Notes: generated by a model from the letters alone, not told the origin. A stretch of DNA of 64,000 nucleotides from Asterias amurensis (GCF_032118995.1 NC_092657.1:11735391-11799390); one strand, 5' to 3'. Shown: positions 21,809 through 35,692, numbered from the stretch's first letter. Made by a program: numbers and translations.

Positions 21809-22890
21809 AAACGAAAATAAACATTGCGAAGACGTGTGCGTTGTGATAATAGACTGGTAAGGGAAGTGTGCGTTGTAATAATCGATTGGAAAGCAAAGTC
21901 TATCGATTGAAAGCTACAAAAGCCAATACCTTTGGCTGTGATTTAAACAACTTTCACAGTAGCAAGGTTGACTCAGCCTTACATCCTTTCGGGGTAGTTA
22001 AAATGAGTACCATTCCAATTTTGGAGTGGGAAATAAAAATAATGCCGGTTTGGAAAGTTGAACTAACATTGCTCCTGTTATTCTGACGGAATACAACATT
22101 AAAAAACGAAAATAAACATTGCGAAGACGTGTGCGTTGTGATAATAGACTGGAAAGGGAAGTGTGCGTTGTAATAATCGATTGGAAAGCAAAGTCTATCG
22201 ATTGAAAGCTACAAAAGCCAATACCTTTGGCTGTGATTTAAAAAACTTTCACAGTAGCAAGGTTGACTCAGCCTTACATCCTTTCGGGGTAGTTAAAATG
22301 AGTACCATTCCAATTTTGGAGTGGGAAATAAAAATAATGCCTGTTTGAGAAGTTGAACTAACATTGCTCCTGTTATTCTGACGGAATACAACATTAAAAA
22401 CGAAAATAAACATTGCGAAGACGTGTGCGTTGTGATAATAGACTGGAATAGGAAGTGTGCGTTGTAATAATCGATTGGAAAGCAAAGTCTATCGATTGAA
22501 AGCTACAAAAGCCAGTACTTTTGGCTGTGATTTTAACAACTTTTACCGTAGCAAGGTTGACTCAGCCTTACATCCCTCCGGGGTAGTTAAAATGAGTACC
22601 ATTCCAAATTTGGAGTGGGAAATAAATTTTAAAAAGATAACAGTACAGTTTGTCGATAAGATTGTTTTAGAGAAGCATAAACATTGAGCCATATACATAC
22701 ATTGTGAGAACGTTAAACCGAAGTCTATACCGATTCAAAGCTATACGAAGTCTACACCAATTATTCAAAGCTACGAAAGTCAATACCTTTGGCTGTGATT
22801 TTAAAAACTTTTACCGTAGCAAGGTTGACTCAGCCTTACATCCTTTCGGGGTAGTTAAAATGAGTACCATTCCAATTTTGGAGTGGGAAA
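21791..22890 (+). repeat. Tandem ~295-bp repeat starting at the stop codon
   Basis: GACGGAATACAACATTAAAA recurs at 21,791, 22,085 and 22,380 (periods 294 and 295). A fourth, diverged unit spans about 22,690-22,890. The first 15 bases of unit 1 are the last codons of the SAM/EEP reading frame. Units share CCTTTGGCTGTGATTTAAA and GGTTGACTCAGCCTTACATC. Copy C keeps one unit; a fragment is found at 437-462 in copy A. Confidence 0.9.
21816..21821 (+). promoter_or_regulatory. Polyadenylation signal AATAAA, copy B
   Basis: AATAAA starts 8 nt after the stop codon of the terminal exon. It is conserved in copy C at 31,614-31,619 and reiterated in each ~295-bp unit downstream. Confidence 0.5.
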
Positions 22891-22904
22891 GGGAACACAA
22901 AGAG

Positions 22905-23240
22905 AACTTGTTTGGAGTTGAACTATGATATTGTTACGCCTGTATTGGAGATGAATTATGCTATTGTGCCTGGTTTGTACTTGAACTATACTATTATGCC
23001 TTGTTTGTACTTGAACTATACTATTATGCCTGGTTTGTACTTGAACTATATGTTACGCCTGTTTCGGAATGTTGAACTATACTATTATGCCTGGTTGGAA
23101 CGTTGAGCTATACTACAATTATGCATGTTTTGGAAAATGTAACTATTATATTATGTCTCTTTCGAAAGGAGAACTACAATGCCTATTTTGAAAGTTGAAC
23201 TAATATGCCTGTTTTGAAAGTTGAACTAATTATGCCTCTT
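22905..23240 (+). repeat. Degenerate TTGAACTATACTATTATGCC minisatellite
   Basis: About ten 25-30 bp units, each TTGAAC-TATACTATTATGCCTG with variable tails. It grades into the flank at 23,240. It is equivalent to the array at 1-610. Confidence 0.85.
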
Positions 23241-24955
23241 TGGAAAACTCTCGAAAAGCTGAACTGTGTATCTTTTTAAACAACTTGAAATTTTATGCTT
23301 CTTTATACAAATCTTTCTTTCATGTGGAAAAACTGAACAATCATGTCTATTTTGAAAAAACCAAAACATCACTCCTATTATTCTTGGGGAAAATGTGTCA
23401 TTTTTTTTGCATTTTTAAAAAGAGAATCTTTGAATGTCCTTTTATAGAAGTCATTAATCAATAAACATATAATTATTTGAAAGACAAGAATTTGGTTTGC
23501 GGTTTCATTTCATTTACATCTGAATCAATATGGACACTTCGTTTTTGGTTCCTGTTTTGTCCTTTCGTGACCACCTCTATTTACAAACAAAAATTAACAG
23601 GAAAAAAAAGCTCAAGTGTCAATAAAACATTTACTTTTACTATAAAAACTAATGTGAGACTCCTATTAAAGAGTCTGGGTAATTTTTGTAACACAAAACA
23701 CAATTTCCACAGAATTACATAAAACTTACATAGTATGAAGATAATGATGGTAGAAAGCTTCCCTTAAATTATAACTTGCTGATGTGATGTAGTTTTTGAG
23801 AAAAAGAAAATTGTTCAAAAATGTCCCGAAAATAAGCTTCGTCAAAGTTTTAGCATGTAAACACGTAATTGTTATGGTATTTTACCATAACCGAGTTATA
23901 CGTTTTTACATGCAAATTAATTTTCTTCTCACTGAGAGTGAGACGAAAATGGTTTTTGTGACTTGTTTTAGTACTTATTTCTCAAGAAATACACAGCACC
24001 TCAGCAACAAATACATTTTAAAGAAAAAAGCTTTCTACTATCATTATCTTCAAACCTGAGTAAGTGTAATGTAAATCCGGGACATATATTGTTTTGGGTT
24101 ACAAAAAGTGTCCAAATCATTTAAACCGTGTAAGTTTAATTTAAAAATGTGGATGTTGTGTTTTGTGCCATACAAACAGTCATTTTCGTGTGCTTTTGAA
24201 TATTAGGCACAAGCATTGTGCACTGTAACTTTTGGGGATGTTCACTGGGTTGCACCCGTAAGCTCTTCGACAAAGAGTGAGAAAGCGCCCTCTTGCGGAT
24301 TAATCATCAACAAAAGTAGCCTGAATATTAGACTGGTTCCGCGTCCTTATACGCAAGGTGTTGGCTTTAGTATACACATGTGCGTCGGGTTTAAATGAAA
24401 ATTTCCAGAACGATGAAGGCCATGTGAAATGTTTCTAGGTTAAAGCTGATTATCTACGTGTGTTTTAACAGCAGATCTATGGCGTATTTCACAAGCCTTT
24501 CGATGTTCAGATGTTCAGGCTACCTCTGAACATTGAAAGGCTCACTTCGAGAAACGCGAATAACTCCAGGGGTCTATTTCATAGAGCTGCTTAAGCGAAA
24601 AATAGCTTGCTTATTTTACACATGTTACTGGCCAAAATGTCATACCATATACATTGCTTGTGACTGATATTTAGCTGTTGTTTACTAAATGGAGTCAGCC
24701 GGTTATCTGATTTTACTGAGCAAAGGTTTATTTTGCTTAAAGGCAGTCGGCACTATTTGAGCCAAGGCATCGGCTTGCGCGCCTAGCAGGATCCTGTCAG
24801 ATGAACTCTTGACCGCATGTCCCATTCACACTTTTAGTACATACATAAGCCTGCATTGTAAATTTGTAAAAACATTATATACAAACATTATGGACAGGCA
24901 GCAGGCGATCGAAAGTTAGCTGATTAACATCAACTCAGACCAATCAACACCATGG
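23241..24955 (+). other. 3' flank of duplicated unit, copy B
   Basis: No gene is seen. The sequence is collinear with 611-3,017 plus 4,966-4,990. It includes a hairpin MITE at 23,655-24,145 (TTATGGTATTTTACCATAAC core) and, at 24,568-24,740, a fragment of the CATAGAGCTGCTTAAGC element seen complete at 18,100-20,323. Confidence 0.7.
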
Positions 24956-24974
24956 AAATCTCATGTTGCCACTT

Positions 24975-25680
24975 AAAGACATTGGACACTATTGGTAATT
25001 GTCAGACCAGTCTTCTCACTTGGTGTATCTCAACACATGCATAACATAACAAACCTGTGAAAATTTGAGCTCGATTGGTTTTCGGAGAGTTGCGAGATAA
25101 CTATGAAAGAGAACAAACACCCTTGCCACACGAAGTTGTGTGCTTTCAGATGCTTGATTTCGAAACCTCAAATTCTAAACTTGAGGTCTCGAAATCAAAT
25201 TCGTGGAAAATTACTTCTTTCTCGAAAACTACGTCACTTCAGAGGGAGCCGTTTCTCAAAATGTTTTATACCAATCAACACCATGGAAATCTCATGTTGT
25301 CACTTAAAGACATTGGACACTATTGGTAATTGTCAAAGACCAGTCTTCTCACTTGGTGTATCTCAACACATGTATAACATAACAAGCCTGTAAAATTTGA
25401 GCTCAATCGGTCATCGAACTTGCGAGATAATAATGAAAGAAAAAAACACACGAAGTTATGTGCGTTTAGATGGTTGATTTCGAGACATTAAGTTCTAAAT
25501 CTGAGGTCTCGAAATCAAATTCGTGGACAATTACTTCTTTCTCGAAAACTATGGCACTTCAGAGGGTGCCGTTTCTCAAAATGTTTTATACCATCAACCT
25601 CTCCCCATTACTCATTACCAAGTAAGGTTTTATGCTAATAATTATTTTGAGTAATTACCAATAGTGTCCACTGCCTTTAA
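24975..25680. mobile_element. Two MITE copies in tandem, AGGCAGTGGACACTATTGG family
   Basis: 24,975-25,270 is truncated at its right end. 25,303-25,676 runs to CCAATAGTGTCCACTGCCT followed by TTAA. Both copies begin with AGACATTGGACACTATTGG after CACTTA and are preceded by the same CACCATGGAAATCTCATGTT sequence, so they arose by tandem duplication of a MITE plus flank. Confidence 0.8.
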
Positions 25681-25689
25681 TTATAGGTA

Positions 25690-26165
25690 GATTTGTTGGT
25701 ACACTTGCAAACAACTTATTCTGCCAGTGTAGGGAATTGGATACCATGAGTGGTTTGATTTTCCTCTTGCTTGAGATGTTTCTTGATGTTTCAGCGGGTT
25801 TTGTTTAGTGTGAATGGTCTTTACCGAAGGGTCTGGTACCAGCCGGTAGAGCATTAAATGTTAATACCAATAGTTATAATGATATCTGGGTTACCCCCCC
25901 CCCCCCTCAAAAAAAAAAAAAAAAAAAAAAAAGAAAAAAATCTCTAGATATATTAAAAAAATGTTGGCACCATGGCTTATTTAAGCCTCTGTACCTTTTT
26001 TTAAAGAATGCTCAGCTAAATGTTCAGTCACATGATTAGATTACCGTGAGTTGTGAATTGAAAAAGTGATTCAAACAAGGTCTTACCAAAATTGACAAAT
26101 AAATGACTCAGTCTATCAGGGATTGTAGGCAAACTGAACAATTGGCATATTTCCACATATGATGT
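25690..26165. other. Gene-free stretch
   Basis: A run of C followed by a long A-rich tract lies at 25,893-25,939. No domain, splice pair or repeat family is recognised. Confidence 0.6.
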
Positions 26166-26826
26166 TGGTGTATTTGGCTGACCAGCCAGAATGATACGAA
26201 CAACCCTTTTTGGTAACCTTTCAAGGGTTATGAGTTGTGTTTTAGTAAATCCAGAGTACCAGCCAGGACAGGCGTATTCGATAGTGGGTCGGACATATAC
26301 AACATATACAGTAAACAGATCCTTAACAGAAATAAATAACCGTTTAAGCTGGCGTAAAACAACAGTCTACGGTTAAAATTACCACACATGTTGTTAACTT
26401 GGGAATCCCACTTGAAATTATTTCAAACAATCAGTTTGATTCATTTGAGAATCTAAAATGTCGAAGGTGGGCGGATCAAGTTGGGTATGTTGAAAACTGT
26501 TATTCATGTACAGGCATTTGGCGGGATTAAGTTTCATTTTATTCAGATCAGTCCATTGATTTAGGTCATTAAGCACATTTTGCATGTTGGAGCTCTCGTT
26601 AGGATTAGAGAGGGTCTGACTTAAAGTCAGATCATCGACATATATTTGTAATGTTCGACTGCTGGAAGATCAGGAACAAAATAATTGATCATTACTAAAA
26701 AGGCAATGGGCCCAGTTTTTGTCCCTTGGGGAACTCCAGCATGCAATCTCTCCCGAGCAGAAATATCACCCTTATATCTAACAGCCTGAAGACGATCTGA
26801 TAAAAATCCACATAGCCAAGGAGTAA
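26166..26826 (-). pseudogene. Non-LTR retrotransposon reverse transcriptase fragment
   Basis: Minus-strand translation, with one frameshift near 26,640, gives CGFLSDRLQAV, then GVPQGTKTGPIAFL (an RT motif), then YVDDLTLSQTL (catalytic YxDD), LNDLNQWTDLNKMKLNP and, further on, VRPTIEYACPGWYSG. These are RT motifs 4-6 and thumb of a Jockey/CR1-like LINE. It ends exactly where the AGTCACCTGG MITE begins, at the left edge of copy C. Confidence 0.8.
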
Positions 26827-26827
26827 A

Positions 26828-27329
26828 AGTCACCTGGAAATATTTTTTTCTTTCAAACATAAGAGTATATGCTTACGAACAACAAAACAATTTTTTTAGT
26901 GTTTGTTTATCACGATTTATATGTTAAAAAAATATATAAAGTTGTTTGGGGGCTGACTCCGCCTATCCCTTTTGTGACGTCAATCGAGGCAGACTTTGCC
27001 TGCAATGCGTATAGTAAACACATGTACGTCCAAGTCGTGAGTTGGTACATTTCAAAAAGTGTTTTTTCTGCATTCAGCAGCAATACACCAGGTCGGCATT
27101 GCCGGAAAAAAAATAAAAATTGAAACGTACAAACATTACAGGCAAAGTCTGCCTCGATTGACGTCACGAACAGCGCCCTCTCGGGTCGGGGTCTACTCTT
27201 AATTTGTAAATAACATAAGAACTGATTTTTTAAAACCTTAGTTAACTGTTTATTCACATTCCACTCATCAAAACACATATATTAGTGACAAAAGCTTTAT
27301 TTTGAAAAAACACCACTTCCAGGTGACTT
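26828..27329. mobile_element. MITE, AGTCACCTGGAA family, left edge of duplication C
   Basis: The right end is followed by TTAA (27,330-27,333). The left flank is GTAA rather than TTAA and abuts the LINE fragment, so the original left flank was lost. It is the orthologue of 16,906-17,359 within the duplicated block. Confidence 0.85.
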
Positions 27330-27402
27330 TAAGTCTATAATTTGTTTTTGGTTTTAAAAGGTTATTAGTGTTATTTTGTTGTTATCTTTCTTTCTCCTTC
27401 AG

Positions 27403-30400
27403 GTGCTAGATCATTTGCTGATAACAATATGCCTACAGGTAAGTTACTTAAAGCCATTTTACTTACACTTTCGGAACATAAAAAAAAAGGTTCACATATA
27501 AAAAAAAAAAAAAAAAATTCAAGGGTTTGCAGAAGGTAATGGTGAAAGACTTCTCTTGAAATATTATTCCATGAATTGCTTTCCATTTTGAGAAAACATT
27601 AAAACATCATCAATTCTCGACAGCGAGAATTACGGAAGTATTTTGAACATAACTATTTCATGACACGAAGAAACGTGCGGAAACAAGGGTGGGTTTTCCC
27701 GTTATTTTCTCCCTACTCCGATGACCGATTGAGCCTAAATTTTCACAGATTTGTTATTTTATACAGATGTTATGATACACGAAGTGAGGGCATTGGACAA
27801 TACTGTTTGCCGAAAGTGTCCAATGGCTTTAACGCTACCACTATCGTTTATTTCTTTCTTTTTACTTCTAATAATACTAATTTAAATGTAAATTGCACGA
27901 CGAAACCACCATGTTGTTGGGTTAGTTCAAAGGCTCTGGACACATGTCAAAGACCAGTCTTCTCACCTGGGCCCAATTTCATAGAGCTGCTTAACGGTAA
28001 GCAATTTATTTTTTGCTTAATGTAGCAACAATAATTGCTTAAACCATTCTACCTCCATGCTAAACGTACACATATTTCACGAGCTTTTAAGCTCTGTTTG
28101 CTTAACGTATCAAACAAACTTGCTTAGCGTAAACCTATTTCACGAGCGGTTGCTAGCTTAAGCACGTAAACTAACTGCGCGCGCGCAACATTTTACGAGT
28201 AAAAAGAAGAAGGTGTTGACAAAATGGCGAGCGAAATAAATGCGGAGTGGCGATAAAAAAGTCATCACTTTCTGTGCCTGATAGTATTATTTGTAATGGT
28301 TCAATTTGCCCCTCGAAAGATTACCTAACTTGAAAGTAGACAAGAAGATAATGCATTGTACAACATTTCTGAAGCATTTTATGCTCTTCTCACACTAGAG
28401 AGAATAATGCTAGCGAATGTGCTTACGAACGGATATATTTAACAATCGCTCAAACATCGCAACATTCACCACAAATTCACTACGTTGACAAGTCATTCTC
28501 CACCTCCTTACGAAGATCGGTCAATAAATGCTGCTCTCACACGGCGAATATGCTAGCGAATATTCTATCGGAAGGAAATATTTGGCAATCGCTTTAACTT
28601 CGCAACATTCGCCGTGTCTTCGTAAGCGTTGTTAACAAATTCGACACGTTCACAAACTGATCCCCACCTCCTTACAAAGATTTACAATTTACAAACAGGT
28701 TTGTAAATTTCAGCGAATGTTGCGAAGATGGTCATTCGGCGTGATTTTCGTAAGCTTTTGGTAACGTTGGTAAAGCGTGCGTCGTTTGTAACGTTCGTAA
28801 ATGCATTGGCAAGCGTTGGTAAGCATTCGTAACATATTTGTGAGAAATTGGTAAGGAGATGGCCGACCGAGGACGATCGAGGGGTGAGACCGAGATGAAA
28901 ATATTCACTCTCCAACCGCCATTTTGGACGAGTTCAACGCGAAATATTCATGTTCACAAAAACATTCACCACTCTGTGAGAGCAGCAATACGAAGCGCTT
29001 CCGTACATTCAGCGAACGTTGTGAAGACGGTAATTCGCCATCGATTTACGTAAGCATTTGGTAAGCCATTGGTACTGTTGGTAAAGCGTGCGTATTATGC
29101 GTAAGATATGGGTTGTTCTAAAACCCCCTCGACCCCCACGACCCACGACCCCCTCGACTTTTGTGCATTTTTTTTTCCTGTACACCGAAATTGCCACTGT
29201 TCACAATCTCAGCCAATCACGCACACAATTTTGTATGCTTACGTCGACTATACTTCATTTACCATGCATCCGCACATCACACAGCGTACGAGACACACCA
29301 TACACACGTGGTAAAGCACGAAGCAAACTGCGCGTGATTGGCTGAGATCGGGACCTGTGGCAATTTAAAAAAACGCGCAATTACCATGCGCATCTCTTGG
29401 CCGACCCCGAGCCTGAATAAAGAATATATCCTAACTGTGAACCTGCGTTTACCGCCCGAGTACGATTGCGGGCTCCAGTCATGTGTACTACTTGCTCTAT
29501 GCGTAGCTCGAGGTTGGAGACCAGACCGACCAAATGGCCCATGTTGTCTCCCACACACCCCTCGCCACACAGGGCCTACTGCTCGTACCGCCTGCTGTAC
29601 GGCCAATGAGGGCAAGATCAGTGTGCACGTGACGTGCGGAAGCGGAGAAAATACTCAAATTTTATGCCAAGTGGCCTCATTTTGTTCTGGGGAAAATATG
29701 CAGGCACAGAATTTTACACTGGAAGGAAGTTGCGTCGCCTGTTATTTAGATCACACACTGTGAGTTCTAAATCGGGACTCGTGAATTTTACTTCGAAGGC
29801 CGTTTATGAATTCCTAGTTGGGACCCGCTTCGAATACGGGGCAGACGAAGAAGGGTCGTAGGTCGTGGGTCGAGGGGGGTCGAGGGGGTTTTAGAACAAC
29901 CCATAAGATATTGGTAGGGAGAAGTTTAAGGACGACATAGAAAATAATATTATTATAAATAAAATCGCACCTTTTCGGCGAATTCGTCGCGAATTTAAAA
30001 CATTCATATTCGCAAGATGTGAGAGTAGCTGCATAAGCAAAACAGAGGCTTTAAGGACCCTTTTTGTTTGCTTACCGCTTTAAGCAAAAAACATTGCTTA
30101 AGCAAGGCTATGAAATGAAAAAAATTGATAGGTGCGCCCGTTAAGCACAAAATTGACCGTTAAGCAGCTGTATGAAATTGGGTCCCGGTGTATCTCAACA
30201 AATGCATACAATAACAAACCTATGAAAATTTGAACTGAATTAGTCGTCGAAGTGGCGAGAGAATAATGGAAGAAAAACACCATTGTCGCACAAATTTTCA
30301 GATGCCTTAAATTCTAGACCTCGGCTGAGGTCTCGAATTCAATTTAATTATTTTGTGAGAAATTACTTCTTTCTCAAAAACTACGTTACTTCATAGTACA

Positions 30401-31606
30401 GTAAATGCTAACAATTATTTTAAGTAATTGCCATCAGTGTACATAAAACAGTTCAATGTGTGTATTGATTGAATGTGACTGTATTTGTGATTTTATTTAT
30501 TTTCTTTCAATACCCTTCAGATGCTGATAACCTTCCGATGTCGAATCATACAGGTAACTTATATTATTTGCTCATCAAATTAATACAGTATGGGTTACAT
30601 TAAGCTACGCCCCATTGGTATGTATATTATATAAATAATGTTTCAGACAAAAGGTTACGTGATATTAAAGTGCCGATGCTTTGTTTGTCTCTATAATTTC
30701 AGGACGATTTATTGATTCTTATAAGAGTCTACGTTTGACACAATGATATTGAATGTAAAGTTCTATTCGACACCCAACTTATACATGACGTTATTATGTT
30801 GTGCTTGTTTTACAGTCAAGTCGTCACTTATGTCAAGCTGGAGTAGAGACCAAGTTCGATGCTGGATCATGAATATCAATCTACCAAGTTATGCTGCAAA
30901 TCAGTTTTATCAAGAACATGTCAACGGTTTTATTTTACAGAAGTACAAGAAAAAGTGTTTGAAAAAAACAAAATTCCTGTTGTACAAGTCAAATTGGCGT
31001 CTTATTTTATATCTGAGAAAAAGTTGGTTGAAAATGGAAAAAGATGTTCGAGAAACTGTTGCTTCGTCTGGTTCAAGAAATTTATCATTGCCTTCATCTG
31101 TTACGTATGACATGGTTAAAGCTAAAGAAAATATTCAAGACATAGTATTGCATTTAAATTTAAAGTTGAGGTCATTTCAAGATTCATTTACGGAATTTAA
31201 TATTTCAGACTTAAACTATTTGCATCGCGGTGATTTACATGTTACGTCAGAAAGCTTAGAATCTTCTTTCGTTGAAATATTGAACACAGGAAAAAACAAC
31301 TTAATAGTCGGCTTTATGAATCTAACACAAGGTACTTTCTGTGACAACTTTATTGAACAATTTAGTGAAATATTAGGAAAAATCCAAGATTCTGGTCTAA
31401 CAAGTTTTATACTTGAAGAATTCAATTTGCATAACAGCTCGAGAAAGTTGCTTCTTTATGAGAAAAATATCATAGGTGCTCTGACAGATAATTTATTCTT
31501 CCGACTCGGAACTGAAAGCGCGTTTATAAGAAATTCAGTTATATTTGATGAAGTTATAACAAACAACATGGGTGTGTTTAGTTGTGATGACGGAATACAA
31601 CATTAA
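27403..31606 (+). CDS. Copy C cassette: two mini-exons and SAM-like/EEP terminal exon, no 5' exons
   Basis: Exons are 27,403-27,438 (G-ARSFADNNMPT), 30,521-30,553 (D-ADNLPMSNHT) and 30,816-31,606 (262 full codons plus stop), all entered in phase 1 with intact acceptors and donors. No start codon exon or RHIM-like exon lies between the copy B 3' end and 27,403. The cassette is therefore either a second 3' end for the gene at 11,483-21,808 or a partial pseudogene. All frames are intact. Relative to copy B the terminal exon has a GAT-to-ACAAAA replacement (one extra residue), twelve other amino-acid changes and one silent change. The GEFN motif has become EEFN. Confidence 0.55.
27969..30186. mobile_element. 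2.2-kb TIR transposon, copy C equivalent of 18,100-20,323
   Basis: Ends GGGCCCAATTTCATAGAGC and GCTGTATGAAATTGGGTCCC. It is collinear with the copy B insertion apart from small indels (for example a deletion near 30,020). Confidence 0.75.
29110..29902. mobile_element. 793-bp TIR element, copy C equivalent of 19,239-20,032
   Basis: Target duplications are GTAAGATAT (29,101-29,109) and ATAAGATAT (29,903-29,911, one mismatch). Inverted ends GGGTTGTTCTAAAACCCCC are retained. Confidence 0.8.
30816..31606 (+). CDS. Terminal exon, copy C: SAM-like plus degenerate endonuclease domain
   Basis: Same acceptor (TGTTTTACAG) and architecture as 21,021-21,808. The SAM-like stretch begins SSWSRDQVRCW. The endonuclease-like part keeps FIEQFSEILGKI and VIFDEVITNN but has FILEEFNLH, losing both Gly and Asp of the LINE GDFN motif. 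AATAAA follows at 31,614. An in-frame ATG at 30,743 lies before the acceptor, so an independent short product is possible. Confidence 0.6.
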
Positions 31607-31880
31607 AAACAAAAATAAACATTGCGAAGACGTGTGCGTTGTGATAATAGACTGGAAAGGGAAGTGTGCGTTGTAATAATCGATTGGAAAGCAAAGTCTA
31701 TCGATTGAAAGCTACAAAAGCCAATACCTTTGGCTGTGATTTAAACAACTTTCACAGTAGCAAGGTTGACTCAGCCTTACATCCTTTCGGGGTAGTTAAA
31801 ATGAGTACCATTCCAATTTTGGAGTGGGAAATAAAAATAATGCATGTTTGGGAAGTTGAACTAATATGCCTGTTTTGAAA
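31589..31880 (+). repeat. Single ~295-bp unit 3' of copy C
   Basis: It matches unit 1 at 21,791-22,084. It passes straight into TATGCCTGTTTTGAAAGTTGA, found at 23,207-23,227 of copy B, and then into the hexanucleotide array, so the array replaces the rest of the flank. Confidence 0.85.
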
Positions 31881-31882
31881 GT

Positions 31883-33641
<1,759 letters not shown>

Positions 33642-33653
33642 ACCACACATTGA

Positions 33654-35250
33654 TTCCCTTATTTAGTAACAGAAGAGTATACATTTGAAACAGTAATTGT
33701 TCCTGATGCAAAGTATGTGAAATATTTAAATTAGAGCAAAGTGTATTTTTATGTGAGATCAAAATGAAGAGTTTATATTATAGCATTTTAGTTAGGACCT
33801 GCTGCATATTCGTGTTTATATTAAGTTGAGGTCGTATGCATTAATCATGTATGGAGATGTTTAGTTCATGTTTGGAATATGTTAATAAGATGTTAATTTG
33901 TGATGCACGTTTTCAGGTAGATGCACGTTTGCATGGTCAATCAGTAACTATTTGTATTCAGGATTTTTGAGTTATTTTAAACTTCAAAACTTTAAATTAT
34001 CCGGGGTAGACCTGGACGCCAATCTTATAGAGTTATTTAAGCAGAACATCTCACTGCTTAATATGAGAATTAACAATTCGTGTGATATGTTTCTCTGCTG
34101 ATCTTTTGATTGTACAGCTAAAAGTTATGTTTGTGCTTAGCAAAGTTGAATGCATGAACAGCTCTATGAAGTTGGCACAGCATTTTTGTTTTCTACCTGT
34201 GGAAATAGTCAACATGTGGGATGGTCATGTGCTTTATTAAAGCATCAGTATATTATTATTGGTGTACTGTGGTTGGCTAGTATTTCTGTAATGTAGGACC
34301 TAAATTGGTTGCATTTCTTTTTTTTAGTGTCTTATTTTACAGAGCTCGAGCTTAATATCTTTCTTATGCTGTACAGACACAAATTCTACACAGTCATGAT
34401 TAATATTCTTCCAAAATTGTATTAACTGTGGTATGTTGTGGCTGAACGGTTAACCTAGGTTGGACTCCTTTGTGGACTGATTGACGTCCTACCAGGGCTA
34501 GCCGAACAGTTTCTTCCTTCTTCTTAGTTCATGCTCATACCTGCCAACTGTTCAGATTTAATTGGAATCGTCAAGAATCTTGGGATTACAGGTTGCAAAC
34601 AATCAAAACAATTCTATTTGTGACAAGAGACAGCAATGAACCAGATCCAAAAGTTCTGGCAAAAGAGGATGTTTTTTTGCTTTGAACAGAAGATATTTTC
34701 CTCTGCGATACAGTATACAATTATTTAATGATGTGACGGGGTCCATGGGGACTTGTACACCCGAGGGGGTAAAATGGCACCTAAAGCAACGCCGAGGGTG
34801 CCATTCTAGAAAAATAGGGGGAAAGGGATTAAGGGAAGGATCCAGAAAGAAGACATTCTTTTCAACCCAAAAAACTTAAGAGATTATTCCTTTTCTCGTT
34901 ATTTTGTATTCATTTGTTTCTTTTTCAAATTTAGATTTTCGTGGTGTAACAAGTTTTGGTTTGAAAGTATGTGTGCTGGGAATCAGATGTGTGTACGATT
35001 ATTATCACGTTACAGGTAGCTCATTTATGTAAATATGTTTTCAACATTAATTGCCAGTCATGTTACCATTATTATTGTTTTTTATTATTGTATGTGTATA
35101 GTGATATTTTATGTAATCCAAATATGAATATTGACTTGATGACAAAGAAACCTAAGAAATAAACAAAATTTAAGAAGCTACAAATGTTATTGTTTTCCGA
35201 CTGAATTGTTTTTTATGGTTGGGCTATTACATTAAATTTTTACTTGGAAA
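33654..35250. other. Gene-free stretch 3' of the satellite
   Basis: A fragment of the CTTAAGCAG-type TIR element is suggested at 34,010-34,175 (TTATAGAGTTATTTAAGCAG and ATGAACAGCTCTATGAAGTT are loosely inverted). Otherwise AT-rich sequence without domain or splice evidence. Confidence 0.5.
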
Positions 35251-35652
35251 AGTGTACAAGGCTGATACATAGCCTTGTGAACTTATCATATTTTTCCTGA
35301 AAATTTTCAAAAGAACATTATAGCCTTGTGAACTTATCATATTTTTTCCTAAAAATATTTACAAGGCCTTGTCATATTTTTACTGAATATTTTCACAAGG
35401 CTATAGCTTTTTTAACTAAAGGCTAGCCTTGTGAATTTATCATATATTTTCCTGAAAATGTTCACAAGGCTATGGGTGAGAACTTATCATGTTTTTACTG
35501 AATTTTTTCACAAGGCTATAGTCTTGTGAACTTATCATATATATCCTGAAAATTTTCACCTTGTGAACTTTTCAAATTTTGCTCGAACAAATCTACAAGG
35601 ATATAGCCTTGTGAACTTGTCAAATCTTGCTCGAAAAAATCTACATGGCCTT
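35250..35652. repeat. Minisatellite, GCCTTGTGAACTTATCATAT units
   Basis: Degenerate 50-60 bp units alternate GCCTTGTGAACTTATCATAT with TTTTCCTGAAAATTTTCACA or TTGCTCGAAAAAATCTACAA. The same array continues at 40,221-40,385, because an LTR retrotransposon has been inserted into it. Confidence 0.85.
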
Positions 35653-35692
35653 TGTAATGTTTAAGCCTGGCTGATGATCTATGAACTTAAAG

